Assembly (NCBI GenBank): GCA_018058425.1
Contig: JAGOZX010000033.1
Location: forward strand, 1 to 32,731
Source: Sebaldella sp.
Lineage (GTDB): Bacteria > Fusobacteriota > Fusobacteriia > Fusobacteriales > Leptotrichiaceae
DNA: 32,731 bases
Direction: 5' to 3'
Shown in pieces: positions 14,610 through 23,760 of this stretch. The notes under the pieces were generated by a model. That model searched no databases. It was not told where the DNA came from and worked only from the letters and a program-made list of their open reading frames with translations. How positions within the stretch are numbered: the stretch's first letter is position 1; each line of letters opens with the position of its first letter. The position numbers and the translations under genes were made by a program.

Positions 14610-16191
14610 AGTTGAAGTTTTTGATACAACTTTAAGAGACGGAGCACAAGCACGTGGAATATCATTTTCAGTAAAGGATAAAATCGCTATCACTCAAGCT
14701 TTAGATGAATTTGGAGTAGATTTTATAGAAGCAGGAAATCCCGGATCAAATCCTAAAGACTTAGAATTTTTTGAATTAATAAAAAATATAGAATTAAAAA
14801 CATCTAAGTTAGTAGCTTTTGGTAGTACCAGAAGAAAAGATGCTAAAGCAGAAGAGGATCAAAATCTCTTATCTTTACTTAAAGCAGGAACAGAATATGT
14901 TTCTATATTTGGTAAAAGTTGGGATTTTCATGTGACGGATATAATAAAAACAGATCTAGAAAATAATCTAGAAATGATAAAAGATACAATACTATTTCTT
15001 ACTTCAAAAGGGAAAAAAGTTATTTTTGATGCAGAACATTTTTTTGATGGCTATAAGAGTAATCCAGAATATGCTGTAAAAGCTTTAATAGCTGCAAAAG
15101 AAGGAGGAGCAGAAGTTCTGACTTTATGTGATACAAATGGTGGATGCTTTCCAGATGAAATAACAGAAATTACAAAAAATGTAATAGATAAGCTGGGTAG
15201 TATAAAAATTGGAATACATGCACATAATGACATGGGATTTGGTGTTATAAACTCCATAGCTGCAATAGAGGCTGGAGTAAGACAGGTTCAAGGTACATTT
15301 ATAGGATTTGGAGAAAGATGTGGTAATGCTAATCTTTCCACTATAATTGCAAACTTACAGCTAAAAAAAGACTATGAATTAGTTCCAATGGAAAAAATGA
15401 TAATGCTTACAAGTATAGCAAGAGAAGTAGCTGAGGTATCAAATACTATAATAGAAGATGGAACACCCTATATAGGTAAGAATGCTTTCGCTCACAAAGG
15501 TGGAATGCATATAGATGGAGTTTCAAAGGCTTCACATTCTTTTGAACATATTAGCCCTGAAAATGTTGGAAATGAAAGAGAGTTTTTACTCTCGGAAGTG
15601 TCTGGCAGATCAACAATCCTAGAAGTAATAAATAGAGTGGATAAAAATATCGATAGAAATTCAGAGGAAACAAAAGGAATTATTGAAAGGTTAAAGGAAC
15701 TGGAGTATCAAGGTTATCAGTTTGAGGGAGCGAAGGCTACATTTGAATTGGTTATCAGAAAATACTTAGGGAAGTATAAACCATTCTTTGACTTAGTTTA
15801 CTTTGATGTAAAAGGAAACTATATAGGAAAAAAATATTATTCTACAGCAGTGGTAAAAGTAATGGTAAAAGAACAAGTGGAATTAAAAGTAGCAGAAGGA
15901 GATGGACCAGTAAATGCTTTAGATAAAGCTCTTAGAATGTCACTTGAAAGATTTTATCCTGAATTAAAAGAAATGCATTTGATAGATTATAAAGTAAGAG
16001 TATTAAAAGGTGAAGAAAATGCCACAGCAGCAAAGGTAAGAGTACTCATAGAATCATCAGATGGTAAAAATTCTTGGACAACAATAGGAGTTTCCACAGA
16101 TATAATAGAAGCCAGCTGGATAGCTCTTGTGGATTCAATAGAATATAAATTAATTCAAGAGACTCTAAAAAGGTTAAGAGATCTTGGATAA
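14602..16191 (+). CDS. cimA: Citramalate synthase
   Basis: CimA condenses acetyl-CoA and pyruvate to (R)-citramalate, which LeuCD and LeuB convert to 2-oxobutyrate for isoleucine without threonine. It shares the HMGL-like barrel with LeuA but diverges in ways typical of the CimA branch: FDTTLRDGAQARGISFSVKD, EAGNPGSNPKD, GIHAHNDMGFGVINS and QGTFIGFGERCGNANLST. The 529-residue length and a C-terminal LeuA-type dimer domain (GDGPVNALDKAL, then GVSTDIIEASW) agree with the family. It overlaps leuA by 8 nt and is clearly co-translated. Because ilvA is in the same cluster, the cell encodes both sources of 2-oxobutyrate. Confidence 0.9.
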   Translation: MTKVEVFDTTLRDGAQARGISFSVKDKIAITQALDEFGVDFIEAGNPGSNPKDLEFFELIKNIELKTSKLVAFGSTRRKDAKAEEDQNLLSLLKAGTEYVSIFGKSWDFHVTDIIKTDLENNLEMIKDTILFLTSKGKKVIFDAEHFFDGYKSNPEYAVKALIAAKEGGAEVLTLCDTNGGCFPDEITEITKNVIDKLGSIKIGIHAHNDMGFGVINSIAAIEAGVRQVQGTFIGFGERCGNANLSTIIANLQLKKDYELVPMEKMIMLTSIAREVAEVSNTIIEDGTPYIGKNAFAHKGGMHIDGVSKASHSFEHISPENVGNEREFLLSEVSGRSTILEVINRVDKNIDRNSEETKGIIERLKELEYQGYQFEGAKATFELVIRKYLGKYKPFFDLVYFDVKGNYIGKKYYSTAVVKVMVKEQVELKVAEGDGPVNALDKALRMSLERFYPELKEMHLIDYKVRVLKGEENATAAKVRVLIESSDGKNSWTTIGVSTDIIEASWIALVDSIEYKLIQETLKRLRDLG

Positions 16192-16236
16192 AGAATTACA
16201 TAAAAAAATACAACTATGTTAGTTAGGAAGTAAATA

Positions 16237-17091
16237 ATGAGAAAAGCAATAAAAATTTTAATGATATTATGTTTTCTATTTGTTATAAGTATACCAATCT
16301 GTTATTTTTATTCTTTACATGAGTTTAAGAATATAAAAATAAAACAAATAGAAATATCTTCTAAAAATATACCAGATGAATTTGATGGAATGAGAATAAT
16401 GTTTATTGCAGATTTCCAATTTGATACTAGAAAAGAGTTTAATAAGGAAGCATTAGATAGAGTAATAGAAAAAATGAATAATACAGAAAAAGATATTCTT
16501 TTACTAGGCGGAGATTATACTAACTGGGAAGGTAAAGTAATACCATTTTTTAAAGAATTTAAAAAGGTTAAAAAACCAAAATATGGAATATACTCAATCA
16601 CAGGAAATCATGATTATTCAAATCACGACTTAGTATTAAGTGAACTTGAAAAACTTGAAATATTTAATTTAGAAAATGAGAAGGTTATAATAAAAAAGAA
16701 TAATCAAGAAATAATAATTGGAGGAGTGGAAGACTTATGGCATGGAAATTCTGATGTTAGTAAAGTCTTAGAAGAAGTGAGTGAAAAAGATTTCATGATC
16801 TTACTATCACATAATCCAGATTATTTCGAAGAAATGACAAATGATGAAAAAAATAAAATAGACATAACTTTATCTGGGCACACTCATGCTGGAATGATAA
16901 GCTTCTTTGGATTATTTTCTCCGGGTTCTCGTTCAGTAACAAGGTATGGAGAAAAGTACAGATATGGAATGAAAAATTATGATAATCATAAAATATATAT
17001 AACATCAGGTGTTGGTGGAAGTATTTTTGGACAATATGTAAGGTTTTTTGCACAACCTGAAATAATAATTTTTAAATTAAAAAAAGTGTAA
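16237..17091 (+). CDS. Membrane-anchored metallophosphoesterase (YkuE/YaeI-like)
   Basis: The 284-residue protein has an N-terminal hydrophobic anchor (residues 5-25, IKILMILCFLFVISIPICYF) and a calcineurin-like phosphoesterase domain facing outward. Metal-site motifs: D59 in FIADFQFD, GGDYTN (91-96), GNHD (123-126), LLSHNPDYF and SGHTHAG. The first motif is normally DxH; here it is D-F-Q, so one usual metal-binding His is a Gln. The closest types are YkuE/YaeI-like phosphoesterases (COG1408), some of which act on lipid or envelope phosphates; the substrate is unknown. It lies 45 nt after cimA inside the branched-chain cluster, with no obvious link to that pathway. The ribosome binding site is modest (TTAGGAAGTAA). 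Confidence 0.8.
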   Translation: MRKAIKILMILCFLFVISIPICYFYSLHEFKNIKIKQIEISSKNIPDEFDGMRIMFIADFQFDTRKEFNKEALDRVIEKMNNTEKDILLLGGDYTNWEGKVIPFFKEFKKVKKPKYGIYSITGNHDYSNHDLVLSELEKLEIFNLENEKVIIKKNNQEIIIGGVEDLWHGNSDVSKVLEEVSEKDFMILLSHNPDYFEEMTNDEKNKIDITLSGHTHAGMISFFGLFSPGSRSVTRYGEKYRYGMKNYDNHKIYITSGVGGSIFGQYVRFFAQPEIIIFKLKKV

Positions 17092-17229
17092 TAAACATTT
17101 AGAAGTAATAAAATATTAATGATGTTTAATAATATTATGTTCAAATATGTTATACTAAAAGTAGGAAGATTTGATTTTAAATATAAAATAATAATTAGTT
17201 TAATTAAAGATAAAGAGGAGGAAACAGTA

Positions 17230-18534
17230 GTGGGAATGACAATTGTAGAAAAGATTCTAGCTAAAAAATCCAAAAGAGAAGATGTAAAGCCAGGAGAAAA
17301 TGTTTGGGTGAATGTGGATGTATTAATGACACATGATGTAACAGGTCCAGGAAGTATGTCAATTTTTAAGAAACACTTTGGAGAAAATGCTAAAGTTTGG
17401 AATAATGAAAAGGTGATATTAATACCAGACCATTATATCTTTACAGAAAATGAACATGCTATGAGAAATATAGAGTATGTAAATAAGTTTGCAGTGGAAC
17501 AGGAATTAAAGTATTATTATCCACCGTTTACTAATAAGTATAAAGGTGTTTGTCATACAGCACTTGCTCAAGAGGGGCATACCAGACCAGGAGAGGTTTT
17601 ATTTGGAACAGATTCACATACTTGTACAGCAGGGGCCTTTGGAGAATTTGCAACAGGAATAGGTAATACAGATGCAGCATTTATTTTAGGAACAGGGAAA
17701 TTATGGGTAAAAGTTCCTGAGACAATGAGATTTACATTTAATGGTAAAATTCCAAAATATGTAATGGGAAAAGATGTAGTTTTAAAAGTTATTGGAGATA
17801 TAGGATTTGACGGTGCTACATATAAATGTATGCAATTTGATGGAGATGCCATCCATGAGTTTAATATGGAAGAAAGAATGACTATATGTAATATGGCAAT
17901 AGAAGCTGGTGGTAAGTGTGGTATTATTGAGCCAGACGAAATAACAGTAGAGTATGTTACAGACAAAACAGATATACCTTTTGAACTGCTTTACTCTGAT
18001 AAAGATGCAAATTATGCAGCGGAATATACTTATAATGCAGCTGAATTAGAGCCAATGGTAGCAAAACCATTTAATCCAGGTAATTCTGAATTAGCTAAAA
18101 ATTTATCTGATGTGAAGTTAGACAGAGCGTATATAGGTTCGTGTACTGGAGGGAAAACTACTGATTTTGTAGCAGCTGCTAAAATATTAAAAGGGAAAAA
18201 AGTGGCTATTGAAACATTTATAGTTCCTTCTACAGTAAAGGTAAAAGAAGCTTTAGAAAAAATAAAAATAGAGGGTGAAACTTGCTTAGAAATATTCCAA
18301 AAAGCAGGATGTAAAATAGGACCTCCATCATGTGCGGCTTGTTTAGGAGGACCAATAGATACATTTGGAAGAACTCATGCAGATGAAGTAGTTATCTCAA
18401 CTACAAACAGAAACTTCCCAGGAAGAATGGGTTCTATGGATTCACAAGTATACTTAGCATCACCGTATACAGCAGCAGCTTCAGCAGTAACAGGTTATAT
18501 AACTGATCCTAGAGAATTTTTGGGTTGGGATTAA
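17230..18534 (+). CDS. leuC: 3-isopropylmalate dehydratase, large subunit
   Basis: LeuC, with LeuD, isomerises 2- to 3-isopropylmalate (and citramalate to 3-methylmalate). It is an aconitase-superfamily [4Fe-4S] protein: ligand cysteines are in YIGSCTGG and GPPSCAACLGG, with THDVTGPG and DSHTCTAGAFGEFATGIG also present. I start at GTG 17230 (MGMTIVEKILAKKS), about 434 residues, with GAGGAGGAAA about 7 nt upstream; MGMT is the standard beginning of this LeuC type. The much longer frame from 17119 is not credible. It is the shorter LeuC (archaeal/clostridial type), which pairs with a short LeuD. Unusually, leuD lies 1 kb downstream, behind two unrelated genes. Confidence 0.94.
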   Translation: MGMTIVEKILAKKSKREDVKPGENVWVNVDVLMTHDVTGPGSMSIFKKHFGENAKVWNNEKVILIPDHYIFTENEHAMRNIEYVNKFAVEQELKYYYPPFTNKYKGVCHTALAQEGHTRPGEVLFGTDSHTCTAGAFGEFATGIGNTDAAFILGTGKLWVKVPETMRFTFNGKIPKYVMGKDVVLKVIGDIGFDGATYKCMQFDGDAIHEFNMEERMTICNMAIEAGGKCGIIEPDEITVEYVTDKTDIPFELLYSDKDANYAAEYTYNAAELEPMVAKPFNPGNSELAKNLSDVKLDRAYIGSCTGGKTTDFVAAAKILKGKKVAIETFIVPSTVKVKEALEKIKIEGETCLEIFQKAGCKIGPPSCAACLGGPIDTFGRTHADEVVISTTNRNFPGRMGSMDSQVYLASPYTAAASAVTGYITDPREFLGWD

Positions 18535-18561
18535 TTAAATACAGTATAGAATGGAGAATTT

Positions 18562-18879
18562 ATGGAATTAATAGTAAATAAACCCCATATATATGAAGGT
18601 GACTTTCCTACATTTAAAGAAGGTGTAAAAGTCAGCAATTTAGAAAAGTGTAAAGAGTACTATGCATGGTACAGCTGTGAAATAGAAGGATACAATATTT
18701 ATATTCATGAAGATTATTTTCAAGATGAAGTTTTGATAAAAGAGTATAATCCCACAGAATTAAATGTAAATATTGGAGATAAGTTGACTCTTGTTACAAT
18801 AAAAAATAGTTGGCTGTATTGTAAAAATGAAGCTGGAATATTAGGCTGGGTACCAGCAGATAATGTAGTAGAAAAATAA
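18562..18879 (+). CDS. Small SH3-like domain protein
   Basis: The 105-residue protein lacks a signal peptide and starts behind GGAG, 27 nt after leuC. The C-terminal half (about 65-104) reads NIGDKLTLVTIKNSWLYCKN, then AGILGWVPADNVV, a clear bacterial SH3-like pattern in which the ALYDY-type strands end in GWxPxxxV. The N-terminal half (YAWYSCEIEGYNIYIHEDYF) looks like a second, more divergent SH3-type barrel. Its partner is unknown. It sits between leuC and leuD, which encode subunits of one enzyme, so it is co-transcribed with them. Confidence 0.65.
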   Translation: MELIVNKPHIYEGDFPTFKEGVKVSNLEKCKEYYAWYSCEIEGYNIYIHEDYFQDEVLIKEYNPTELNVNIGDKLTLVTIKNSWLYCKNEAGILGWVPADNVVEK

Positions 18880-19011
18880 TAGAAAATAACGACTTTTATA
18901 TGATATATACTGCTAAAGAAAGTTCAAAAAGAGTCATAATTTAGTTTCAGAAATATTATTATGTTTGTAACAGATTTAGATAAATAAATTTTATAGAAAG
19001 AAGTGATTATT

Positions 19012-19476
19012 ATGAAAAAATTAATTTTAACACTGTTTCTTTGTTTATCGGCAATATTTTATGCAGCATGTAATGTAAATGTAACAGATTATTTTAGTAA
19101 CACTTTTGGAGAAGACAAGGAAAATGCAATATTTTTCTTAGATATAGAACAGTATAATGAGAAAAATATATTATTTATGAAAGACAATGTTATGTATGTA
19201 AATGGTCAGAAATCTATTGGTACTGATCCTACACAATTTGCATATCTAGATAATGGGTACTATATTCAGGGTGGATTTGTATACTTTTTGGATAAAAAAT
19301 TAATGCCTTATAGTGGGAAGATTGATAGTTTAAGAACATATGCCACTCATAATACTAAAATTGATAAAAGTAATTCTGAATGTAAAGGTGAAGATATTGG
19401 TAAAAATGATTTTTATTTGAAAATGGTAAATGGAAAAGTACTTTATAAAAATGGAATAGCATTAGGAAAAAAATAA
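19012..19476 (+). CDS. Exported protein, possible lipoprotein with DKNYY-like repeats
   Basis: I start at ATG 19012 (MKKLILTLFLCLSAIFYAAC), preceded by AGAAAGAAGTGA; the in-frame GTG at 19003 lies within that site. The signal peptide ends YAAC-N at Cys 20, which could be a lipobox, although Tyr at -3 is not ideal. The mature part has short repeats such as NILFMKDNVMYVNGQK and GGFVYFLDKKLM, in the style of DKNYY proteins of Fusobacteria (strands around Y-x-D-K/N-N-x-V-Y). No function is known. The 154-residue protein sits between leuC and leuD within the biosynthetic cluster. Confidence 0.6.
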   Translation: MKKLILTLFLCLSAIFYAACNVNVTDYFSNTFGEDKENAIFFLDIEQYNEKNILFMKDNVMYVNGQKSIGTDPTQFAYLDNGYYIQGGFVYFLDKKLMPYSGKIDSLRTYATHNTKIDKSNSECKGEDIGKNDFYLKMVNGKVLYKNGIALGKK

Positions 19477-19504
19477 TTATAATATAATCTCTATCCTCAA
19501 AGCT

Positions 19505-19540
19505 GTCATAGATTCCAAGAAGACTCTTGAAATCTATGAC
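19505..19540 (+). promoter_or_regulatory. Strong hairpin without T tract upstream of leuD
   Basis: GTCATAGATT (19505-19514) pairs perfectly with AATCTATGAC (19531-19540). An inner CAAGA/TCTTG stem and an AGAC loop are separated from the outer stem by one mismatch, giving 15 base pairs in all. It is followed by GTGCAGAGGGGGAG and not by Ts, so it is not a standard terminator. Located 50 nt before leuD inside the cluster, it may be an RNA processing or stabilising element, or a protein-binding site. Confidence 0.5.
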
Positions 19541-19590
19541 GTGCAGAGGGGGAGAATTAAAATAATGCAAAATTAGGAATTGGAGGAAAA

Positions 19591-20145
19591 ATGGAAAAAA
19601 TAATAAAAGGAAAAGTTTATGTATTAGGTGATAATATTGATACAGATCAAATAATTCCAGCAATGCACTTAGTGTATAAAATTGATGATCCAGAAGAAGT
19701 AAAATTATATGGTAAATATGCAATGTCTGGTTTACCTGCTGATATAGTAGGAGATAAGCCATTTATAAAAGATGGAGAGTATACATCAGAATATACGGTT
19801 ATGGTAGCAGGAAAAAACTTTGGATGCGGGTCATCTAGAGAACATGCACCGTTAGCTTTAGAAATAGCTGGAATAAAGGCAGTAATAGCTGAAGATTATG
19901 CTAGAATATTTTATAGAAATGCAGTAGATGGAGGGTTCTTAATTCCATTTGAAACAGAAAAATCAATAAAAGAAGGATTTTCTACAAATGATGAAGTAGA
20001 AATAGATACAGATAAAGGAATTATAACTAATCACACTAAAGGGCAAACTTATGATTTAAGAGATTTAGGAGATGTTAAAGATATAATAGAAGCTGGTGGA
20101 CTATTTAGCTATGCTAAAAAAAATAATTTAGATAATAAAGACTAG
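19591..20145 (+). CDS. leuD: 3-isopropylmalate dehydratase, small subunit
   Basis: LeuD is the swivelling small subunit that completes the isopropylmalate isomerase with LeuC. The 184-residue protein is the short LeuD form. Conserved GDNIDTDQIIPAMHL lies near the N-terminus and the substrate-binding GKNFGCGSSREHAP block around 70-85, followed by EDYARIFYRNAVDGGFL. The same complex is expected to act on citramalate made by CimA. The start follows GGAGGAAAA, and leuB begins 12 nt after its stop. Confidence 0.94.
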   Translation: MEKIIKGKVYVLGDNIDTDQIIPAMHLVYKIDDPEEVKLYGKYAMSGLPADIVGDKPFIKDGEYTSEYTVMVAGKNFGCGSSREHAPLALEIAGIKAVIAEDYARIFYRNAVDGGFLIPFETEKSIKEGFSTNDEVEIDTDKGIITNHTKGQTYDLRDLGDVKDIIEAGGLFSYAKKNNLDNKD

Positions 20146-20157
20146 AGAGGAGATAAA

Positions 20158-21216
20158 ATGGATTTTAAAATAGCCGTTTTAAAAGGAGATGGAATTGGTC
20201 CAGAAATAGTAAATGAAGCAATAAAAGTACTGGATAAAATAGGTGAGAAATATGGTCATAAGTTTAATTATGAGCAAGGTTATCTGGGTGGAGAGTCAAT
20301 AGATAAATTTGGAAAACCATTAACAGATGAAACAGTGGAACTTTGTAAAAGAAGTGATGCAGTTCTTTTGGGAGCTGTAGGAGGGCCTAAATGGGATGTA
20401 ATAGACCCAGCTATAAGACCTGAAAAGGGACTTCTTGGAATAAGAAAGGCCTTAGAGTTATATACTAATCTTAGACCTGCTATTTTATATAATTCATTAA
20501 AAGATGCCAGTCCGCTAAAACCTGAAATAATAGGTGATGGATTAGACATTATGGTAATAAGAGAGTTAACTGGAGGATTATATTTTGGTAAAAAAGAGTT
20601 AACTAAAGACTATGCTTACGATACTATGTTTTATACTAGAGGAGAAATTGAAAGAATAGTTAAAAAAGGTTTTGAAATAGCAAGACTTAGATCAAAAAAA
20701 TTAACAAGTGTAGATAAAGCCAATGTATTAGACAGTTCAAAGTTATGGAAAGAAATAGCAATAGAAATGGGAAAAGATTATCCTGATGTGGAGTTAATCC
20801 ATATGTATGCTGATAATGCAGCAATGCAGTTAGTTATAAATCCTAGACAATTTGATACTATTGTGACAGAAAATACATTTGGAGATATACTATCAGATGA
20901 GGCAAGTATGCTTACTGGTTCGATAGGAATGCTTCCTTCTGCCAGCTTAGGTGACGGAATTGTTGGATTATATGAGCCTATACATGGATCAGCTCCAGAT
21001 ATTGCTGGAAAGGGAATAGCTAATCCAATAGCAACTATATTATCTTTAGCTATGATGATGAGATATTCATTTAACTTATTAGATGAAGCTGCAGCTATAG
21101 AAAAAGCAGTAGAAGATGTTTTAGATGAAGGATATAGAACAGGTGATATCTACAGTGAGGGAACTAAAAAAGTAGGAACTGTAGAAATGGGAGATTTAAT
21201 AACAGCAAAATTATAG
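20158..21216 (+). CDS. leuB: 3-isopropylmalate dehydrogenase
   Basis: LeuB oxidatively decarboxylates 3-isopropylmalate to 2-oxoisocaproate with NAD, and in the citramalate route 3-methylmalate to 2-oxobutyrate. The 352-residue protein starts [15 protein letters not shown]. It has GAVGGPKWD, the substrate loop [19 protein letters not shown], the catalytic Tyr/Lys regions ([11 protein letters not shown] and [11 protein letters not shown]), the metal Asp cluster in [13 protein letters not shown], and the NAD-binding [20 protein letters not shown]. The start follows AGAGAGGAGATAAA, 12 nt after leuD. Confidence 0.95.
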   Translation: MDFKIAVLKGDGIGPEIVNEAIKVLDKIGEKYGHKFNYEQGYLGGESIDKFGKPLTDETVELCKRSDAVLLGAVGGPKWDVIDPAIRPEKGLLGIRKALELYTNLRPAILYNSLKDASPLKPEIIGDGLDIMVIRELTGGLYFGKKELTKDYAYDTMFYTRGEIERIVKKGFEIARLRSKKLTSVDKANVLDSSKLWKEIAIEMGKDYPDVELIHMYADNAAMQLVINPRQFDTIVTENTFGDILSDEASMLTGSIGMLPSASLGDGIVGLYEPIHGSAPDIAGKGIANPIATILSLAMMMRYSFNLLDEAAAIEKAVEDVLDEGYRTGDIYSEGTKKVGTVEMGDLITAKL

Positions 21217-21240
21217 TATAGTTAGGAAAGAAGGTTTAAG

Positions 21241-22422
21241 ATGGATCTGAGATTTGCAGATAGAATGAATAATGTACAAAAATCATTTATTAGAGAGATC
21301 CTAAAAGTAGTAGGTAATCCTGAAATAATATCATTTGCTGGTGGACTTCCAAATCCAATATCTTTTCCAGTAAAAGATATACAGGAAGTGACAAATAAGA
21401 TTTTAAAAGAAGATGGTATAAATATACTACAGTATAGCACTACAGAAGGATATCTACCTTTAAGGGAATACATTTCTGAAAGATATTTTAAGAACTCAGC
21501 TTTGAAAATAGATCCAGAGGAAATTCTTATTACAAATGGATCACAGCAAGGGCTGGACTTAATCGGAAAGATATTTATAGACAAAGATGATGATATTCTA
21601 ATAGAGGAACCAGGATATTTAGGAGCTATACAATCATTTTCTATGTATGAACCTAAATTTCATGCGATTCCAATGTTAGAAGATGGAGTAAATGTTAAGA
21701 TATTAGAGGAAAACTTAAAAAAGTATGATCCTAAATTATTTTATGCAGTTCCTAATTTTCAGAATCCTTCGGGAATCACTTATACTGCTGAAAATAGAAA
21801 GAAAGTAGCAGCTCTTTTAAAGGGTTCTAATACGATTTTTGTAGAAGATGATCCATATGGAGAATTAAGATTTATTGGTGAAAAAATACCATCAATGAGA
21901 TCATATTTAGAAGATAATACTATACTTTTAGGGTCTTTTTCAAAGATAGTTTCACCAGGAATGCGTTTAGGGTGGATAACAGCTAAAAAAGAGATAATGG
22001 AAAAATTAATTATCGCAAAACAAGCAGCAGATTTACAAAGTAATTATTTCGCACAAAGAGTTGTGTATGAATATTTAAAAGAAAATGATATTGAGGTTCA
22101 TATAGAAAAGATTAGAAATCTCTATAAGATACAAAGAGACTGTATGGTATCAGCAATAGAAAAATATTTTCCAGATGAAGTGCAGATAACACGACCAGAA
22201 GGTGGAATGTTTATCTGGGTAACTCTTCCAGAAGGGTATTCGTCATTAGATTTATTTGATATAGTAATAAAGAAGAAAGTAGCATTTGTACCAGGAGATC
22301 CTTTTTATTCAGGTAAAGAGGGAATGAATACATTTAGATTAAACTATACAAATAGTGATGAAGAAAAAATAGAAATAGGAATAAAAGCTCTTGCAGAAGG
22401 AATAAAAGAACTTCTAGCATAG
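21241..22422 (+). CDS. PLP-dependent class I/II aminotransferase (candidate branched-chain aminotransferase)
   Basis: This 393-residue fold-type I aminotransferase resembles LysN and the aminotransferase half of MocR proteins. It has ISFAGGLPNPISFP (30-43), SQQGLDLIGK after NG (101-110), PNFQNPSGITY (171-181), DDPYGELRF (203-211), the PLP lysine K235 in LGSFSKIVSPGMRLGW, and FRLNYT near the end. The GG[L/Y]P and NPTG-type motifs exclude the IlvE (fold IV) family. No ilvE lies in this cluster, and the gene sits between leuB and ilvC, so it may be the final transaminase for valine, leucine and isoleucine. 2-Aminoadipate or aromatic substrates are possible. The start follows AGGAAAGAAGG. Confidence 0.8.
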   Translation: MDLRFADRMNNVQKSFIREILKVVGNPEIISFAGGLPNPISFPVKDIQEVTNKILKEDGINILQYSTTEGYLPLREYISERYFKNSALKIDPEEILITNGSQQGLDLIGKIFIDKDDDILIEEPGYLGAIQSFSMYEPKFHAIPMLEDGVNVKILEENLKKYDPKLFYAVPNFQNPSGITYTAENRKKVAALLKGSNTIFVEDDPYGELRFIGEKIPSMRSYLEDNTILLGSFSKIVSPGMRLGWITAKKEIMEKLIIAKQAADLQSNYFAQRVVYEYLKENDIEVHIEKIRNLYKIQRDCMVSAIEKYFPDEVQITRPEGGMFIWVTLPEGYSSLDLFDIVIKKKVAFVPGDPFYSGKEGMNTFRLNYTNSDEEKIEIGIKALAEGIKELLA

Positions 22423-22448
22423 ACTTATGAGATTGAAATAACTATTAA

Positions 22449-23498
<1,050 letters not shown>

Positions 23499-23517
23499 AA
23501 GAATTTTTTTAAATAAA

Positions 23518-23550
23518 GAGAAACGCGGGGAATAATCCGTGTTTCTTTTC
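23518..23550 (+). terminator. Terminator of the ilv-leu cluster
   Basis: GAAACGCGG (23520-23528) pairs with CCGTGTTTC (23537-23545), with one G-T pair, and outer A-T pairs extend the stem. It is followed by TTTTC. It is unusually GC-rich for this DNA and lies 20 nt after ilvC. Confidence 0.7.
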
Positions 23551-23574
23551 ATATTTACAACTATTGTAGCCTAA

Positions 23575-23760
23575 ATTACTTCATATTGTCCAGAAACTGC
23601 AATAGGATTAGCTTTTAAACTACTTGAAATGTTAACTTCGATGGAAGGTACCACTAGAGTAAAGCAATTAATGGAGTGTGAAATTATTTTAGAGAGGAAT
23701 GTATATGAAAAGAGTACTAAAAAAAGAGATATTAATGATTTTGGGAATATTTTTTATTGC
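23575..23760 (+). pseudogene. Possible remnant of a regulator C-terminus upstream of the transporter
   Basis: A frame without start or ribosome binding site reads ETAIGLAFKLLEMLTSMEG, then CEIILERNV, before running into the transporter gene in another frame. The pattern (helix with AFxLLxxL, then EG, then a strand with EIIxERNV) recalls the end of LacI/GalR-type sugar-responsive repressors. It overlaps the transporter's ribosome binding site. The assignment is tentative: the stretch is short and could be chance. Confidence 0.22.

Noticed and set aside
17125..17156. Internal promoter before leuC (TATACT at about 17151)
   Set aside because: No convincing -35 box at proper spacing; the AT-rich background makes single -10-like hits uninformative.
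17119..17229. N-terminal extension of leuC
   Set aside because: The extension is unlike any LeuC, has no ribosome binding site, and GTG 17230 gives the family-typical MGMT start.
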